Shown here piece by piece: positions 1-13,000 of a stretch of DNA of 64,000 nt (positions are counted from its first letter, which is position 1; each line of letters begins with the position of its first letter). The translations under genes and the position numbers were made by a program. The notes beneath the pieces are model-generated. The model made no database searches. It was not told the DNA's origin and saw only the letters and a program-made list of their open reading frames with translations. The DNA comes from Anaeramoeba flamelloides (Eukaryota; Metamonada; Anaeramoebidae), in contig JANTQA010000032.1 of assembly GCA_027625915.1 (NCBI GenBank), forward strand, positions 10,664,001 through 10,728,000. The letters are read 5' to 3'.

Positions 1-987
1 CTAAACCAAGATTTGTGAAACTTTCAAAAAAAAAAAAACAATTAACAATAATAAAAATAAAATAAAGTAACTGAATTGAAATTTTCAAAAACCAAATCTT
101 ATTCGTAAAAACTCAACACTTTAAAGATTTAAATCATCTATAAAGTTCTAAAAAACTTAATACAGTAAAATATTTCATTTGATCTATATTTTATCAAATA
201 TTTGGACCCATTTATCAAAATAATTATATGGTGGTGATCCAGAAATTTTAGACATAAAATTAAACACCCACCCACTTATTCAACACCCAGGATACAAACT
301 ATTTTTTTCTGATTTTTTTTACTTGTTTTTAATTTTTTATTTTACCCTCATTTCATTTATTTCTTTTTCTTTCTCTTTTTCTTTTCTTTATATATATATA
401 TATATATTTCTCCCTTTTAAAGTAAAGTTATACTATGAGCTATAATCTTGCTATCTTTATATTTATGATAAAAAATTTTGAAATAATTTTGTTTTTTATA
501 TAAATAGGAGTTACTTTGATCTAATTAACCATCTCAAATAATAATTATTATAATAATAATAAACAAAAAAAAATAATTATTCTTATACGAGTTTAAAAGT
601 TATACATAATCTTTCATTATATTTTGCAACTTAATCTTAGTAGAAATCATCAATTTTACTTCACTTATTTTCTTTATTAGTTCAATTTTTTTTTTATATT
701 TCTTAATTTCCTGGTTTCGGAGATATATGAAATTATTTTTCAATTAAAAAAATAATAATAAACAGTATTTTGATGATTAATTTAATTATTTTTGAGTTAT
801 TTGTAATAATTTGTATTTATAGATAATTTTTGAAATTTAATTTTATTTTATAAATATTTGAAAAATAAAGTAAAAATTTTAAACCTTGAGGATTAAAGAA
901 AATTGTTAATTTATTTTATAATATAAATATTTTGTTGATTTCATGAAATTTACAATGTCAAGTGATATTTATTTCAAATACGAAGTA
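1..987. other. Non-coding left edge with an old repeat copy
   Basis: No coding region is supported here. Positions about 60-480 are clearly related to 58580-58960: both carry a stretch reading atggtggt..gatccagaaatttt, then a pyrimidine-rich tract, then a stretch ending tatgag(c/t)tataatcttgc. A weaker relative lies at about 8960-9200. A TA microsatellite occupies about 390-407. The rest is AT-rich sequence in which I see nothing. Confidence 0.5.
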
Positions 988-1181
988 CATTCAGTTCCAT
1001 TTTTAAGGCACAAAGTTTCAACGAAATTTAAGGGAGAAAAAAATCTCAAATTTAAGCTCAAAATTTTAGAAATTTTTTTTTACAAATTATTTTACTAAAA
1101 TTTTTCTTTTGTTCCTTAATTTGAGAAATTTATTGTGCCTTAAATTTCGTTGAAGTTTGTACCTTAAAGTGGAACTGGCTG
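988..1181. mobile_element. Palindromic Tc1/mariner-like MITE, copy 1
   Basis: A 194 bp near-palindrome whose two halves are inverted copies of each other: the left arm runs inward from CATTCAGTTCC and the right arm ends GGAACTGGCTG. It is bracketed by TA on both sides (986-987 and 1182-1183). Copies 2 (35333-35527) and 3 (54822-55015) have the same length, the same subterminal block (aacgaaatttaaggcac) and the same TA flanks. Ends resembling CAGT with a TA duplication are typical of Tc1/mariner. There is no room for a transposase, so it would be non-autonomous. This is the most diverged copy at its left end. Confidence 0.8.
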
Positions 1182-2557
1182 TATACAGATAAGGAACTTT
1201 TAATTTTTAAACTTACTTTTTTGATAATATTTATTAATATTTTCATTTTTAATTATTAATTTAGAATATTTTTATTTGTTTTTATTTATTTTTGAAGTTA
1301 AAAAATAATACTAAAATCTGTTTAAACTTTTTTTTTTTTTTTTTTTTTTTTTGAATAATAACTAACTCATTGAACCAATTAAGATTGTGATATTTATCAT
1401 TGGTTAAGTATAATCAAATTAATAATGATTTTTCAGGTTTTAAGTAGACTTTGAAAAGTATTCAAACATTATTCTGGGATCTTTATTAATTAAATTATTT
1501 TTTCAAGTATTATATTCTGTTATTTGGCAAAACAAAAAAAATATATTAAAAAACTTGAATTTAATAAAGTAATTATAGATTTTTCAAGTTTCAAATAATT
1601 ATTGTATTATTTGAAATTAAGTATTTTTTTATAATGTTATTTTAAAACATTTTTATTCTATTTTTAAAGGGGCATTTCTAAAACATCCATTTATTATCAA
1701 GTCAAAATTCTATCTTCTTTAACAAAGTTTGAATTTTATTTTAATTGGAAAATATATTGAATTTTAAACTTTTGAGAATTTTAATACATTTCTGATTTTA
1801 GAAATTTAGTAATTTAGGTATTATTAAAAACAATTTTTTATTTTATTTTTTAATTATTTGATTAAGTCATTTTTTTTTGATTTTGATTTCATATTAGATT
1901 TACTCAAAATCTTTTTTTATTTACAAGACCTTATATCACACACTTATAAAAATTTATTAATAGATTGAAAAAAAAAGCCTTTTATTCAAAGTAGTTCAGA
2001 AACTTTATCAATTTTGCCAATAAATTGCAATAATTCACATGATTATTGTTAAATAGTAAATATATTTATTGTAAAATAAATTAACTTGTGTTATTTTACT
2101 TAAAGTTGTTTTGGATTATAAAAAAGAATTTTTTTTGTATTTAACTTCTTTAAAAAATAATAAAGAATAAATATTGGAAAAAAAAACAAATAAAATCAAA
2201 TAAAAGTATAAAATTTGTCTAAAAGTGGAATACAAGAATATCATGCTATAGAATATTTCTATTATTTAATACAGATAAAAAAAATCAATTTTTATGTATG
2301 AAATGTTTCTTGGGTGTATATAATGGTAATACATAAATAAAGTTTGTAAATATTGTTGTAAAAAACATTAGTACTTAGAAACAATAAAATTATAACTTGG
2401 GAATTTTATAATAATTTAATTTTTGATATATAAGTAATAATGATTATATTTATGATAATTATTATGAAAAGTGAAATTTAATGAGAACTAAATTTAAATA
2501 ACTTTCAAGATTACTGTTACTGTATAAAAAAAAAAGAAGACAAAATATCGATTTTAA
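1182..2557. other. Non-coding AT-rich spacer
   Basis: I see no gene. A homopolymer T tract lies near 1328-1352. The sequence is otherwise undifferentiated AT-rich DNA. Confidence 0.4.
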
Positions 2558-3311
2558 GGGATTAACATCTACCAAGGAGAAGCCTAGGAACAAAGTATGT
2601 TGTTATTGGACCTAACCACATTAGTGTTACATGGCTCAAATGTCTCTAAAAAATCGATTAGTCAAGTAGTAATATTTGTTGATTTCATCAATTAAAAATG
2701 ATCTATTTATTAGTAAAAAACTCAAAAATTTCAGAATAAAATCTGCATTTCGCCATAAATTTAAAGGTTGAATTATCTATATTCAGACTTCAAAGTCAAA
2801 AAAATATCTTTCTTAAATCTGTGGCGAAATGTAGATTAGTTACTAAAAAATTCGTTGTTTTAATAAAAAAATTATATATTTAACCAATAAAATTTTTCGT
2901 CCAATTATTTCTCAAATCATGCAAATATATTGATGCTACAAGTACATTTATAGTTGAAAGCAAACAAATCTAATCAGTCATTGTGCTTTTATGTTGATGA
3001 ATATTGAGTTAATCTTTAAAAATTCAAAAATTATAAAAATAGTTACTTTTGGAAGTTCTAAATCTAAATTATTAGATACCAGAATACTGTATTTTGGGTT
3101 TCTATTTTTCGATTTGGAAAAGGAATTAAAAAAAATTTTTTCAAAATGAAAATTTTTAATAGTGATCCTTTGTAAAAAATGTAATAATTTATTGTGCAAT
3201 AAGATTTATAATAGATTTTTTAGAGCTATTTGAGCCATGTCACGCTAAAGCCATTTGTGCCCAATTACAACATACTTTGATTATAGAGAAATCTATGGTG
3301 AAGCTAATCCC
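2558..3311. mobile_element. 754 bp non-autonomous DNA element with long terminal inverted repeats, copy 1
   Basis: The left end starts GGGATTAACATCTACC and the right end finishes GGTGAAGCTAATCCC. The inverted similarity runs inward for roughly 110-130 bp and includes aaagtatgttgt/acaacatacttt and tggctcaaat/atttgagcca. The interior has no credible transposase; short open frames here are not gene-like. A diverged second copy sits at about 7975-8733. The superfamily is not assigned because I could not identify a convincing target duplication. Confidence 0.7.
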
Positions 3312-3988
3312 GTAAACAATGAAATTTGTTATATATATAGATTGGCATAACTGAATTTATAAGTTTTTTCAAAATAATCAGCTCTAAGTGCCAAAGAATA
3401 CAAAATGATTTTTTTTTTTCAGCTATTGATCTTATACTATTTGTTTCAAAATAAATCGATCAAAATTTTCAATCAGCTTTCCAAAAAAAGTTTTTATAAA
3501 TAAATTATTTACAATTTTTTAATTCCTTCAATCATACTTAAATTATTAATTTTATTTCTAGAATTGCGAACTTTGATTATTGATTTTAAATCTTAAGGTA
3601 GTAAAAGTTTTTTTTTAAAAATGCCGAATGAAAGTTTTGATCTTTATATTTTACAATTAACAGTATAACAGTAGGAGAATTTTTATCCTTCCCTAGAAAT
3701 ACACCAAAGAAAAAATTCTAATTGTTGTATGTCTATTTCCAATTTAGAAGCTAACTCTTGTTTTGGAATTTTCTAAATTAATCAAAAATATTTGATAAAC
3801 TTTTTCGAAAAAAATCAATAAAAAGGCTCAAATGATAAAAATATACCAATAATAAAAACCTCAAACAGATATTAATAAAATATTGTAAAACAAAAATAAC
3901 TAGTAAACCCTTAATCCTTTAAATAATTAACCAAAATTGAATTCATTTTTTTACTTTTCCAACCTTTATTGTGCATCGTTTTTCTCAA
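3312..3988. promoter_or_regulatory. Upstream region of the p24 gene
   Basis: AT-rich, with no gene seen. It must contain the p24 promoter and 5' UTR, but I recognise no specific motif. Confidence 0.3.
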
Positions 3989-4798
3989 ATGATTAAAGCA
4001 AGTTTTTTTGTGTCTGGAGTCTTGTTTCTAATTTTTCTTCTTCCAATTGTTTCTGGGTTCTCTTTCAACGTCTTGCCATCAAAAGAGCAATGTTTTTATG
4101 AAAATATAAAAAAAGATGAATTTGTCCAATCACAGTTCCAAGTTGTAAAAGGAGCCAAACTTGACATTAACTTTAAAGTAACGAAACCACCCTTGTACTA
4201 TTTAAAGAAAAGCCATCAAATCTTTATTTTGTGGCTCTGTTTACCTTGAATAACTTTTTCTTTCGAACCAACCCCAATAAAACAAAAATAAAACAAACCC
4301 CAATACACAACAAAAACAAACAATTAAAAAAAATAAAACCAAATAAATCGTTCGCCAATGTGATCATTATAGATAACAACTGCATCTGGGAGGCTAATCC
4401 ATTACGCAAATCGTAAACAAGAAGAAAAATTTGTGTTTGTAGCACAAAGCACAGACGTGTATAAATTTTGCTTTGATAACAGTATGTCACACATCAAATC
4501 GAAGGACATAAGCTTTGATTTAAAATTAGGAGAGCATAACACAAATACAGATTTAGCAACAAAAGAAGATTTGACGCCATTAGAAAATACGATTTTAAAT
4601 TTGGTTGACAAAATTAGTGATGTGTCGTCACAACAAAAGTATTTAAAAATACGTGAAAAGGTTCACCGAAACACAACCGAAAGCACAAACTCAAGAATAT
4701 TTTGGTGGTCTTTTTTTGAACTCTTCTTGCTTGTTTGTGCTTCATTTTCTCAAATCCTTTATGTAAGACGTTATTTTTCAAAAAGAAGACACGTTTAA
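3989..4798 (+). CDS. p24/TMED family cargo receptor, p24-beta (TMED2/Emp24) type
   Basis: Two exons, 3989-4177 and 4373-4798, join in phase 0 across a 195 nt GT..AG intron to give 204 residues, the usual p24 length. The product is a type I membrane protein of the COPI/COPII early secretory pathway that helps sort cargo such as GPI-anchored proteins. Visible parts are a signal peptide (MIKASFFVSGVLFLIFLLP, mature end near FSF); a GOLD domain with the paired cysteines in EQCFYE and YKFCFDN; the motif FQVVKGAKLDINFK running across the splice into ITTASG; a coiled-coil stretch; one membrane segment (FWWSFFELFLLVCASFSQIL); and a short cytosolic tail, YVRRYFSKRRHV. That tail resembles the FFxxRRVV tail of TMED2 and suggests the beta subfamily. 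The start is the first in-frame ATG. No operon-like neighbour is present. Confidence 0.9.
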
Positions 4799-5610
4799 GA
4801 CAGCAAAGCGTAGTTCTTTGAAAAAAAACTTTTTATCATTGTTTGTTAATTTGTTCAAGAGTTTGATTTTGTAAAAACCTTCTTTGATCCTTTTATTTTT
4901 TACTTTAAATTCTTTTTACTCCTTTTTTTTTTATTTTTCTTCTTTTTTTTTTCAAAGCTTGAGTCGTGATTTTGATCCAAATTTTGAAATTTATTTCAAA
5001 AGTCTCGAGAGCTTATCAATCCTATTTTTTTAAATGTTTTTTCCGATAATTTTAAAAACAATAAAGAATTTATATATTCTAAAGTAGTATTCATTAAAAG
5101 ATTTCCTTTTGACGATTACAACAAACAAATTCTTATATTAAAATAAAAACCAACAATAAAGTATAATCGATTATTTTGGTTGTTTAATTTTTCTCTTTTC
5201 AAATAGACCTTTAGGTATGGTTGCTGTTATTTTCCAATTAGTTAATGAAAATTTTTATTTCAAGTACCAAATTTTTTACTGGTTTGTACGTTGAAAAAAA
5301 CCAAAGATCTTTGACAAAATCAATTTAAAATGGTATTTCAAGATTTTAATTAAAGTCCCTTATTGAAATTTGAGATCATATTTTGTCGATTAATTCGATT
5401 TAAGGGCTATTCAAATTTTGTGCTCAGTGAGGGTTGAAATAAAATACTATAAACAGAAAAAAGGCTTTAAAAGACAAGGAATTGAGGAAAAGTCAAAATA
5501 TTGCAATTTTTGGATTTTTTAGATTTTTCTTGAAAATTATTTATTTAACCAAAAACTTTTTGAATTTCCCAAAGTAACAAGGCAAAAATAAAAAGCTATT
5601 TTTTTTTGAT
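4799..5610. other. Non-coding region downstream of p24
   Basis: T-rich just after the p24 stop, as expected for a 3' UTR and polyadenylation region. Positions about 5213-5370 resemble 19985-20165 in gttattttccaatta, gaaaatttttatttc and gttgaaaaaacca, so they hold an old dispersed repeat. No gene is seen. Confidence 0.4.
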
Positions 5611-5709
5611 ATTAAGAAAATGCCACTCCACTTTCTTTTCAAGTATATTTAAATCCTATCGTTACACTCTAACATACTTGAAAAGAAAGTGGAGTGACAT
5701 TTTCCTAAT
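5611..5709. repeat. Short hairpin: 36 bp arms with two mismatches
   Basis: The left arm, 5611-5646, and the right arm, 5674-5709, are inverted copies matching at 34 of 36 positions around a 27 nt loop. The core is ccactccactttcttttc. It is well beyond chance even in AT-rich DNA because the arms contain mixed sequence. It could be a tiny foldback transposon or a small-RNA precursor. No other copy was noticed. Confidence 0.75.
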
Positions 5710-6084
5710 GAAATTTTTTTCTTCAAGATTTGTGAGAATAATTTGGATTTGATGAAGGAAAATTGTTTTTTGCCCAACTCAAAATTTTGCAAAAAAAACC
5801 TTAATTTTTCAAGTTAGCAAGATCTCTGAGATCATGTTTCCTTTAAGTCTATAAATATGTTACTAGGTGGAAAAATAGTATTCACTAACGATAAAATTCG
5901 AATAATCCTTAAGCATACTAGAAAAATAAAAAAAAATTTCAAGTGAATTTAATAGCAAATTCAAAAAAAATTTACCGCATCTTGTTATTGAATAATGGTG
6001 TAAAAATCTGATTACTACAAATTCAAAATTAATTTCAAAGCTATTTTCGAAATGGGTTATTGTTTTTACGGAGTTTGATCCCTT

Positions 6085-6960
6085 TATATCTTTTTCTCAT
6101 TTTCGAAAAGTTCTAAATTCGCCTTATTCTAAATTATTTAAAAAAACTATTCTCTTCAAAAGAAGATTGAAATCTTATTATCTGTTAAGAAAGTGTACAT
6201 AAATACACTTCAAAAATGAAACCACTAAATTTTGAAATTATTCGGTATAAAAAATACTGTGATTAAAAATAATTCGTTCACCAATAACTATAATCCGTGT
6301 TTCAAAATATAATCTGTCTTTTTTTTTTTTCTTCTTGTTCCAAGGCAACATCCAATTTACTACCCAATAGTATACCCAAGTTCAAATCAATTTTGAAAGT
6401 AAACTCCTCAATATTTTCAGTAAATTTTAAATTAGGAATGTAATTTGGTCAATTTTTTTCGTATTATTCTCAATTTTTTTTTGATAGAAAAAAAAATCTC
6501 AAAAATTTAACTCTATTTTTTGGTAAAAATTTTGCAATTTGATCCTTTATTTTTTAAATTTCTTATTAATAATAAAACTTTAAGAAACCATCACTATATT
6601 TAAATAGGGTTTATTATATGTTTCTATGATTGGTAAATGTAAAGGTCTTCTATAACAAAAAAAAACACGTTTTTTATTTTTAAACATCGATTATACTATT
6701 CTGCACACTTTGTTTTAACACCAATACATGTTTAATAAGTTTTTCTCATTTTTGAAAAGTTCAAAATTCAAACAATTTTCAAAATTATATCAAAAAAAAA
6801 TTATTTTCTTTGAAAGGAGAAAGTAAACTGAAGGTCTGTAAAGGAATTTTACAAAAATCCAGTTTAAAATGAAATAACTAAGTTCAATAATAACTCAGTA
6901 TAAAAAATCTACTTATTTTCAAAAATAATTACAATAATTATTTTGAACATTAAAAATAAT
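6085..6960. repeat. Diverged direct repeat, two units about 650 bp apart
   Basis: Units at about 6085-6300 and 6735-6960 share tctcatttt(c/t)gaaaagttc, ttctttgaaa(g)gag, and a stretch ending cggtataaaaaat or cagtataaaaaat followed by tt(t)(c/a)aaaaataatt. A third related unit is at about 63480-63720. This is probably an old dispersed repeat of unknown type. Coordinates are approximate. Confidence 0.45.
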
Positions 6961-7974
6961 ATAATTTATTGATTCAAAGAATAGTTCGAATCTATTTTTT
7001 CTTTTTATTAATTAGAAAATACGAGAAAAAAACCAACCAATTAAATTAAAAATTATCCCAAAATTACTTTTTTAAAACCTGGCAATTCCAACTTATAATC
7101 TTAAGAAATACTTTGAAATTTGATTATTAATAATCAATAATTAATAACCGAGATTAGAATTTTTAAGTGAGTTTTAAACAACACAAAGATTAAATGTGTC
7201 AAATAGACTTTACAATTATTTCTCAATTTTTTAAAGGTTTTATACAAAGAAAAAGAATTCTAATAAATAATTCTAATGAAAAAAAAAAAAAAAAAATAGA
7301 TATTATTAAATAACTGATTTTAATAATAATAGTTCCTTGTTTATACTCTTGGTATTTGAAAAAGAATATTGCTTTATTTTTTATATTTCAAGAAATTTAA
7401 TAAATATTTGTGAATTTTATAGATCAATTTTTCTAAATCTTCAAGGATACAATATTTGATTTATTTTCATTGTATTTTTAAAATAAGTTGAGGTTAACAA
7501 TCCCTGAAATCTGAAAAAAAAATTAAATTGTCAAAAATTGTCATTTTAAACCACTATTAAAATTCATACCAAGTACAAGATCGAGGAGCTAAGAACCTAA
7601 TTAACAAGTGGTCACAAACGACACAAGATAATATTTTTTCAAATTCCAGGGTATTGTAAACCTTAAAGACCCAATGTTATATGTTCGTACGTAATCTCAG
7701 AACATACTAAAAGTGAGGTTTCCTAAAAATATGAAAATGTTTTGCAAATTTTTTTCTTTTTCTATTTTGATCCCAAAAATCTAACAAAAAAGAATCTAGA
7801 TTTTTTGACTGAAAATTTCAATTGGGGAAAATGAACTCTTTTAAAAATGATAACTCATTTCTCTAAAGTTGATAAATGAAGTTATTATCGAGGTTTAATT
7901 ATATCTTTATGTAAATAATTATGCTATTAACTTTGAAAAAAATAATAAATAAGAGTTACTAGCCACTTAAGAAA

Positions 7975-8733
7975 ATTTCGCTAACTAGAGAGAAGTATAA
8001 GATTAAAGTATATTTATTATTGAATCTTTACCACATCGTTTGTTCATGGTTTAAATGTCTCTAAAATTCTATGAGTAAAATAGTGAAATTTTTTGATCTT
8101 ATCAATAAAAAATGATCATTGTATTTGTAAAAAAATGCAATAATTTTTGAAAATAATCTGTGTGGTTAGAAAAATTTAAAATTTGAATCATCAATATTCG
8201 AAATATAAAGTCAAAAAAAGATCTTCCTTTCATTTTTTCCGAATTGTGGATTAGGTACTAAACAATTCGATTGAATTTATAAGAAAAATAAATAATTACC
8301 CAAGAGGTTATTTTGACCAATTATTTCTACAAATTGGAAATATTTTGTAAATATTGCTTGTTTTATAAAAAGGAAAGTATAATTTTCAATTTTGAGTTTT
8401 TCATGTTGATGATTATTTAATTAAAATTGAAAAAAATCAAATTACAAAAAACAATAGTTCACTTTGTGGGTTCTCTACACAATAATTAACAAGTGTTATA
8501 ATAAATATTTTGAGTTTCTATTTTCAGATTTACAAAAGGAGTTACAAAAATAATTTCAAAAACATAAATTTTTAATGGTGATCTTTAGTATAAAATCGAA
8601 TAATTTATGTTCAATGATATTTCAAGATTTATAATAGATTTTTTAGAGTTATTTGAGTCATAAAACACTAATATCTGTTAACCTTCAATTACAACATAAT
8701 GTGATTATTGACGAATCTAGGGTAGCACAAATC
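7975..8733. mobile_element. Long-TIR DNA element, diverged copy 2
   Basis: Collinear with 2558-3311 over almost the whole length. Shared blocks are atggtttaaatgtctctaaa, aaaaaatgatca, tcatgttgatgatta, ataaatttttaatggtgatc and ataatagattttttagag. The left end is blurred; the right end falls near the stretch ggtagcacaaatcc. It lies between p24 and the Rap-GAP gene. Confidence 0.6.
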
Positions 8734-8744
8734 CATCAAAAGTG

Positions 8745-9735
8745 AAAATTGGGTTCTCATTATTTTTGCGTTTAATTTAGGGTAAAGGGGTAGGCTAGCT
8801 GGAAATTTCCATATTTTTATGTGATTTAAAACAAGTTTACTATAGAAACGAGATGAATCAATGAAAGTTGATAGTAGAACCACCATTCTATGATTTATAA
8901 TATCACGTCTTTTTTCAGTTAAAGGGGGCAATATTATTGAAGAAAGGGAACATCTTCTATGGCTATAATTCATTATTCTTCTCAAAATAAATTATCAATT
9001 TTTAAATATGATCTTTTTTTCTAATTTAAACTTTTGTATTTTTTTTATTTATTTTTTTACTCTCTTTTCTTACTTATTTTTTTTTTCTCTTTTGCTTGTC
9101 TTTGTTTCAAAATAAATTTTTTTCCATTCCGTTTTTTAAAGAAAAGATATATCATGAGTTATAATATTGTATACATTATAGGTAAAATAAAAAATTCTAA
9201 ATGAAATTTAGGGTTTCAAGAAGTGCAGTAGAGTTTTTCCATAATTTAAAATAATTGAGTAAAATCTTATATTTTACTCAATTCTTTTAAATTTTGGAAA
9301 AGCTAAAGGCGGTTTTTTTTAATTTTTGAAATTAAAACAAAATTAAATAAATTATCTTTACATTTCAAAAAGTAAAAAAAAACCTAATGGTGCTTTTCTT
9401 GAGTTTTTCTCAAATTGAAAAAAACCTAACGGTGATTTTCTTGGGGTTTTCGGTTTTATCTATTAAGTCTTCGAGGTTCTTTTGAGGTTTTCTATTTTAT
9501 TTCGAAAGTCTATTTATTTTTCATTAGGTTTTTTTTACTTTTTGAAATAAACCGAAAATGTATTAAAATTTTCTGTTTATTTCAAAAAGTAAAAAAAACC
9601 TAGAACACTTCACAAATAAATAGAAAACTCAAAAAAACCTAGAACACTTCACAAATAAACAGAAAACGCAAGAAAACCTAACGAAAAACCTAATTTAATT
9701 TTGTTGAATCACCTCTCTTAAATACAAAAAAAAAA
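8745..9735. repeat. Composite dispersed repeat with a palindromic hairpin
   Basis: Positions 8960-9200 match the start-of-window repeat and 58700-58960, ending in aaagaaaagatatatcatgag. The hairpin family follows at about 9235-9302: ttttactcaattcttttaaa preceded by its inverse. After that come repeated units of aaaaacctaacgg and acttcacaaataaa, and finally ttttgttgaatcacctctctt, which also closes the copy at 59300. The whole unit is therefore one roughly 0.7-1 kb repeat of unknown class. Confidence 0.5.
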
Positions 9736-10006
9736 AAAATCTAGATTTTTTATCTTTAGTAATGATAAAAAAGCGAATTATTAAAAAGATTTAATAATTA
9801 GTTGTTAATGAATACAAAAGAATCTTTCTTTTTTTTTCAATTTATTATTGCAGGGGGTCACAACTTTTGAAATATAGTTTCTGTAAATATATCTCGTATT
9901 ATATTAAATGTAAAATTATTCAGTATTTTAAAATTAAGAACGATTTTATTTATGTATTTTATGATTTTTAAAAATATTAAAAATGAAAAAATGATATGTT
10001 TAATGT

Positions 10007-13000
10007 TTATTTTTCAATTTTTTTATAAAGTCTTTCAAGCGTTGATTTTCTATAGGTAACAATCCTCTGATAAAACTGTCCGCTTTGTGAAGCCTTTCTC
10101 TCACATTGGCATGCTTTTTAAATATTAAAAATAAGACAATAATACGTATAAAAGAAAAAGAAAAAGAAATAGTTTAATGGTTAGAAATTGTATTAATAAA
10201 AAGATTCAAATATATAATTTATTCACCAGTTATTGTTTTTAAACTGTCTTCAAGAAAGAATTTTAACAATATTTGAATTCTTTTTTTTAAATTCTTCCTT
10301 TGAATCAATAAAGACAAAAACAAGTTGAAAAAAAAAACACACAGCAGAATAACCACCTTCTTGGAACGAAGCTTGGTATCAAGAGGTTATATATATATAT
10401 ATATATATATATAACCTTCCTAAGTATTTATAACACAATATAAAATGCTTAAATAAAAAAATAAAATAAAGGATATTCATTTAAAGTTTTTTAAATTATT
10501 CCAAAATTAAAAATAGTATAAAAATTCTTCGAAATAAAGCAAGATTTTTTAATCTGGAAATAATTTTTTTCTGAATAATTTTAGATTTCTCTTTATTTAT
10601 AATTTTTTTTTTTGATATATTATGTTAAGTTGGATTTAATGATGTGTTTGTGGCTTGTGTATTTTTTATCAATTTTATAATATTCAAAATTAATTTTGGT
10701 TTAGAAATATTAAAAATGAAAAAAATTGAAGATGTTGAAACCACAGTTCTCAGATTATTACTACTGATATTACTAATAGTATTATTATTGGTTAAAATAT
10801 TTATGTGTTATATTAACATTGTTATATTTTTATTCAGATAAAAAATTTGTTCATTTTTGTGGTTATGTTAATTAAAATTCGTTTATAATGAATTTCAAAA
10901 TTAAAGAAATTGAAATTAACAATAAAAAAAAAAAAGATTTTTTTGAAATAATAAAGTTGAATAAAAATACAACAATAATAATAATACACCTTTTTCTATT
11001 TTTTATAATAAAACAGAAATATTAGGTGTTTGAATAAATTAAAAAAGTTTAATTCAAATAAAGAAAACTTTTAATTGTTATTTGATTAATCTGAATTCTG
11101 GTGGTGTGATTAAAACATTGTTTTTATAAAATATTTGAAATAATTTAAAAAGTTGCAAGTTTGTTCTTACCTTTTGTAAATATAAAATCCCTTAAATCAT
11201 CTTTTTGAAAAATTGGTGGACTTGGCAATTTAGGCTCTGTTAAACCAACACATTCCCTTACAGAAACTTCCATTCTATTTTTGTGTGTTTGTTTTTTTAA
11301 TAAAATAAAATTATTGAGAAATAAAAAATAAAATTATTTTTAATACAATGCTTTTTAATCCATTTAAAATTTCGACAATCTGTAATTATTAATTTTGTAT
11401 TTCACGACCATGGGAGAGCAGCACAAAGTACCCAAATTTATTGAAAATATTCTAATCTACAAACATTTTTTAATTATTTTTAATTTTCATTTATTTTACA
11501 ATTTTTTCATGGCATGTAAATTAGATTTCAACCTTCAAATCTGATCAATTTTTGTTTTAATACAATTCAAAAAAAATACACTAATTAGTCATATTATTCC
11601 ATATAATCTCATTTCTCGCTTATCCATTAGTTTTTATTGTTAATTTTTTTACCATATAAATACATTAATTCAACATTAATAAATTTAAAAAAGTGTATCA
11701 AAAAAAAAATTGTCAAAAAGTGGCGTGAAAATAGTTGATAAAACCTAAATAGTCCCATTCCATTATATATAAACTGTTTCCCACTCAAAGAGAACCAGTT
11801 GTAATGCGTGAATTACATGTGTTTAAAGGGTTTGAATGAGTAATAGAAGAAAAAAATTAATTTTGGAAATTTCAAAATTGAAATTATAGGATGATTGATT
11901 TTATTTTAAGAGAAGTAAACTTCCTTATTTTGTCTTTTAGAAAAAAATAAATAAAAAGTATTTTAAAGCTTCAAGGGGTGATTTTTCATCCGATTAAAAA
12001 TCAATGTTTTCAAGTCATTAATCCATTGAAATAATAACAGGTTTTAGCAATTGCTAAATAGCTTTTAATGAAAACCTGAACCCTTTAAGTCTACATATTA
12101 CTTTTGATAAAATTGAAACCATTTTTTCACATTTTTGCTTTTTTTCTTTTTTTTATATTTTTTATTGATTATAAGTGATTGTATAGCAAATTTATTTTTT
12201 TATATTGCAAAATCTATAGTCATCAAGTCAAAAAGTGTTATTCTAATGTTATTGAAAACATTCAAAATGATAGTAGAGAAAAAATCATGTTTATTTCTTT
12301 TGGAATTTTCTTTGGATCTTCAATTGAAGATCAAAAGGAATCTTACTGTTTTTATCAATGGATAATCTAAGAATTTTGATTTTTTCAATTTTTAAGAAAA
12401 TATATCGATTGATTAGATTTACTCCATACGTATATCAATTATTCTCAGATAGTGTATTATCCTACTTGTTTTTATTTATTCTTCAAAGATCAATTATAAA
12501 AAATAATTGATATTTGGAAATTTTTTTGTGGGGCCCTTTGACTGGAAAATGGTTTATTTATGATAAATTTTTTTTGAAAATAATCAAGTTTTTTTTGATT
12601 TTACTTTTTGTTCTATTATAAATACTCACTTACCAAGTCCATAAAAATATACCTAATAATATATTTATCAAATTAGTTTTTTATTTAAGTCGATTATTGG
12701 TGCTTTTGTATGAATAACTAAGTAAAATTCAATATTTTTTCCATAAATCATTACTACTCTTAATTAATATTCTGTGGTAAGTGGGTTTTTACAATAGAAC
12801 AAAAAATAAAAATGAAACAATACGACATTTATAGCAAAAAAAAAACTTGTAATTTTAATTTGTGGATAAAGGATCGTATTCACTTTAACCCCAATGAAAG
12901 GATGACATTTTTTAAAGTATGTTCAGAATTCATTTTGAAAGTACATCATTAATTGAAATAGTTGTTCTCTATTTATTTGTTTGAACAAGTTCTTTTTATT

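Noticed and set aside
8689-8985. Minus-strand open frame of 98 codons with an ATG
   Set aside because: It overlaps the end of a dispersed repeat and the next repeat, has no recognisable motif, and its translation resembles random AT-rich sequence.
10388-10413. TA tract flanked by aggtt/aacct as a terminator-like or promoter palindrome
   Set aside because: Simple TA microsatellite; the palindrome follows from the repeat itself.
12135-12370. Overlapping short frames in Rap-GAP intron 3
   Set aside because: Hydrophobic T-rich translations typical of AT-rich introns; no splice context.
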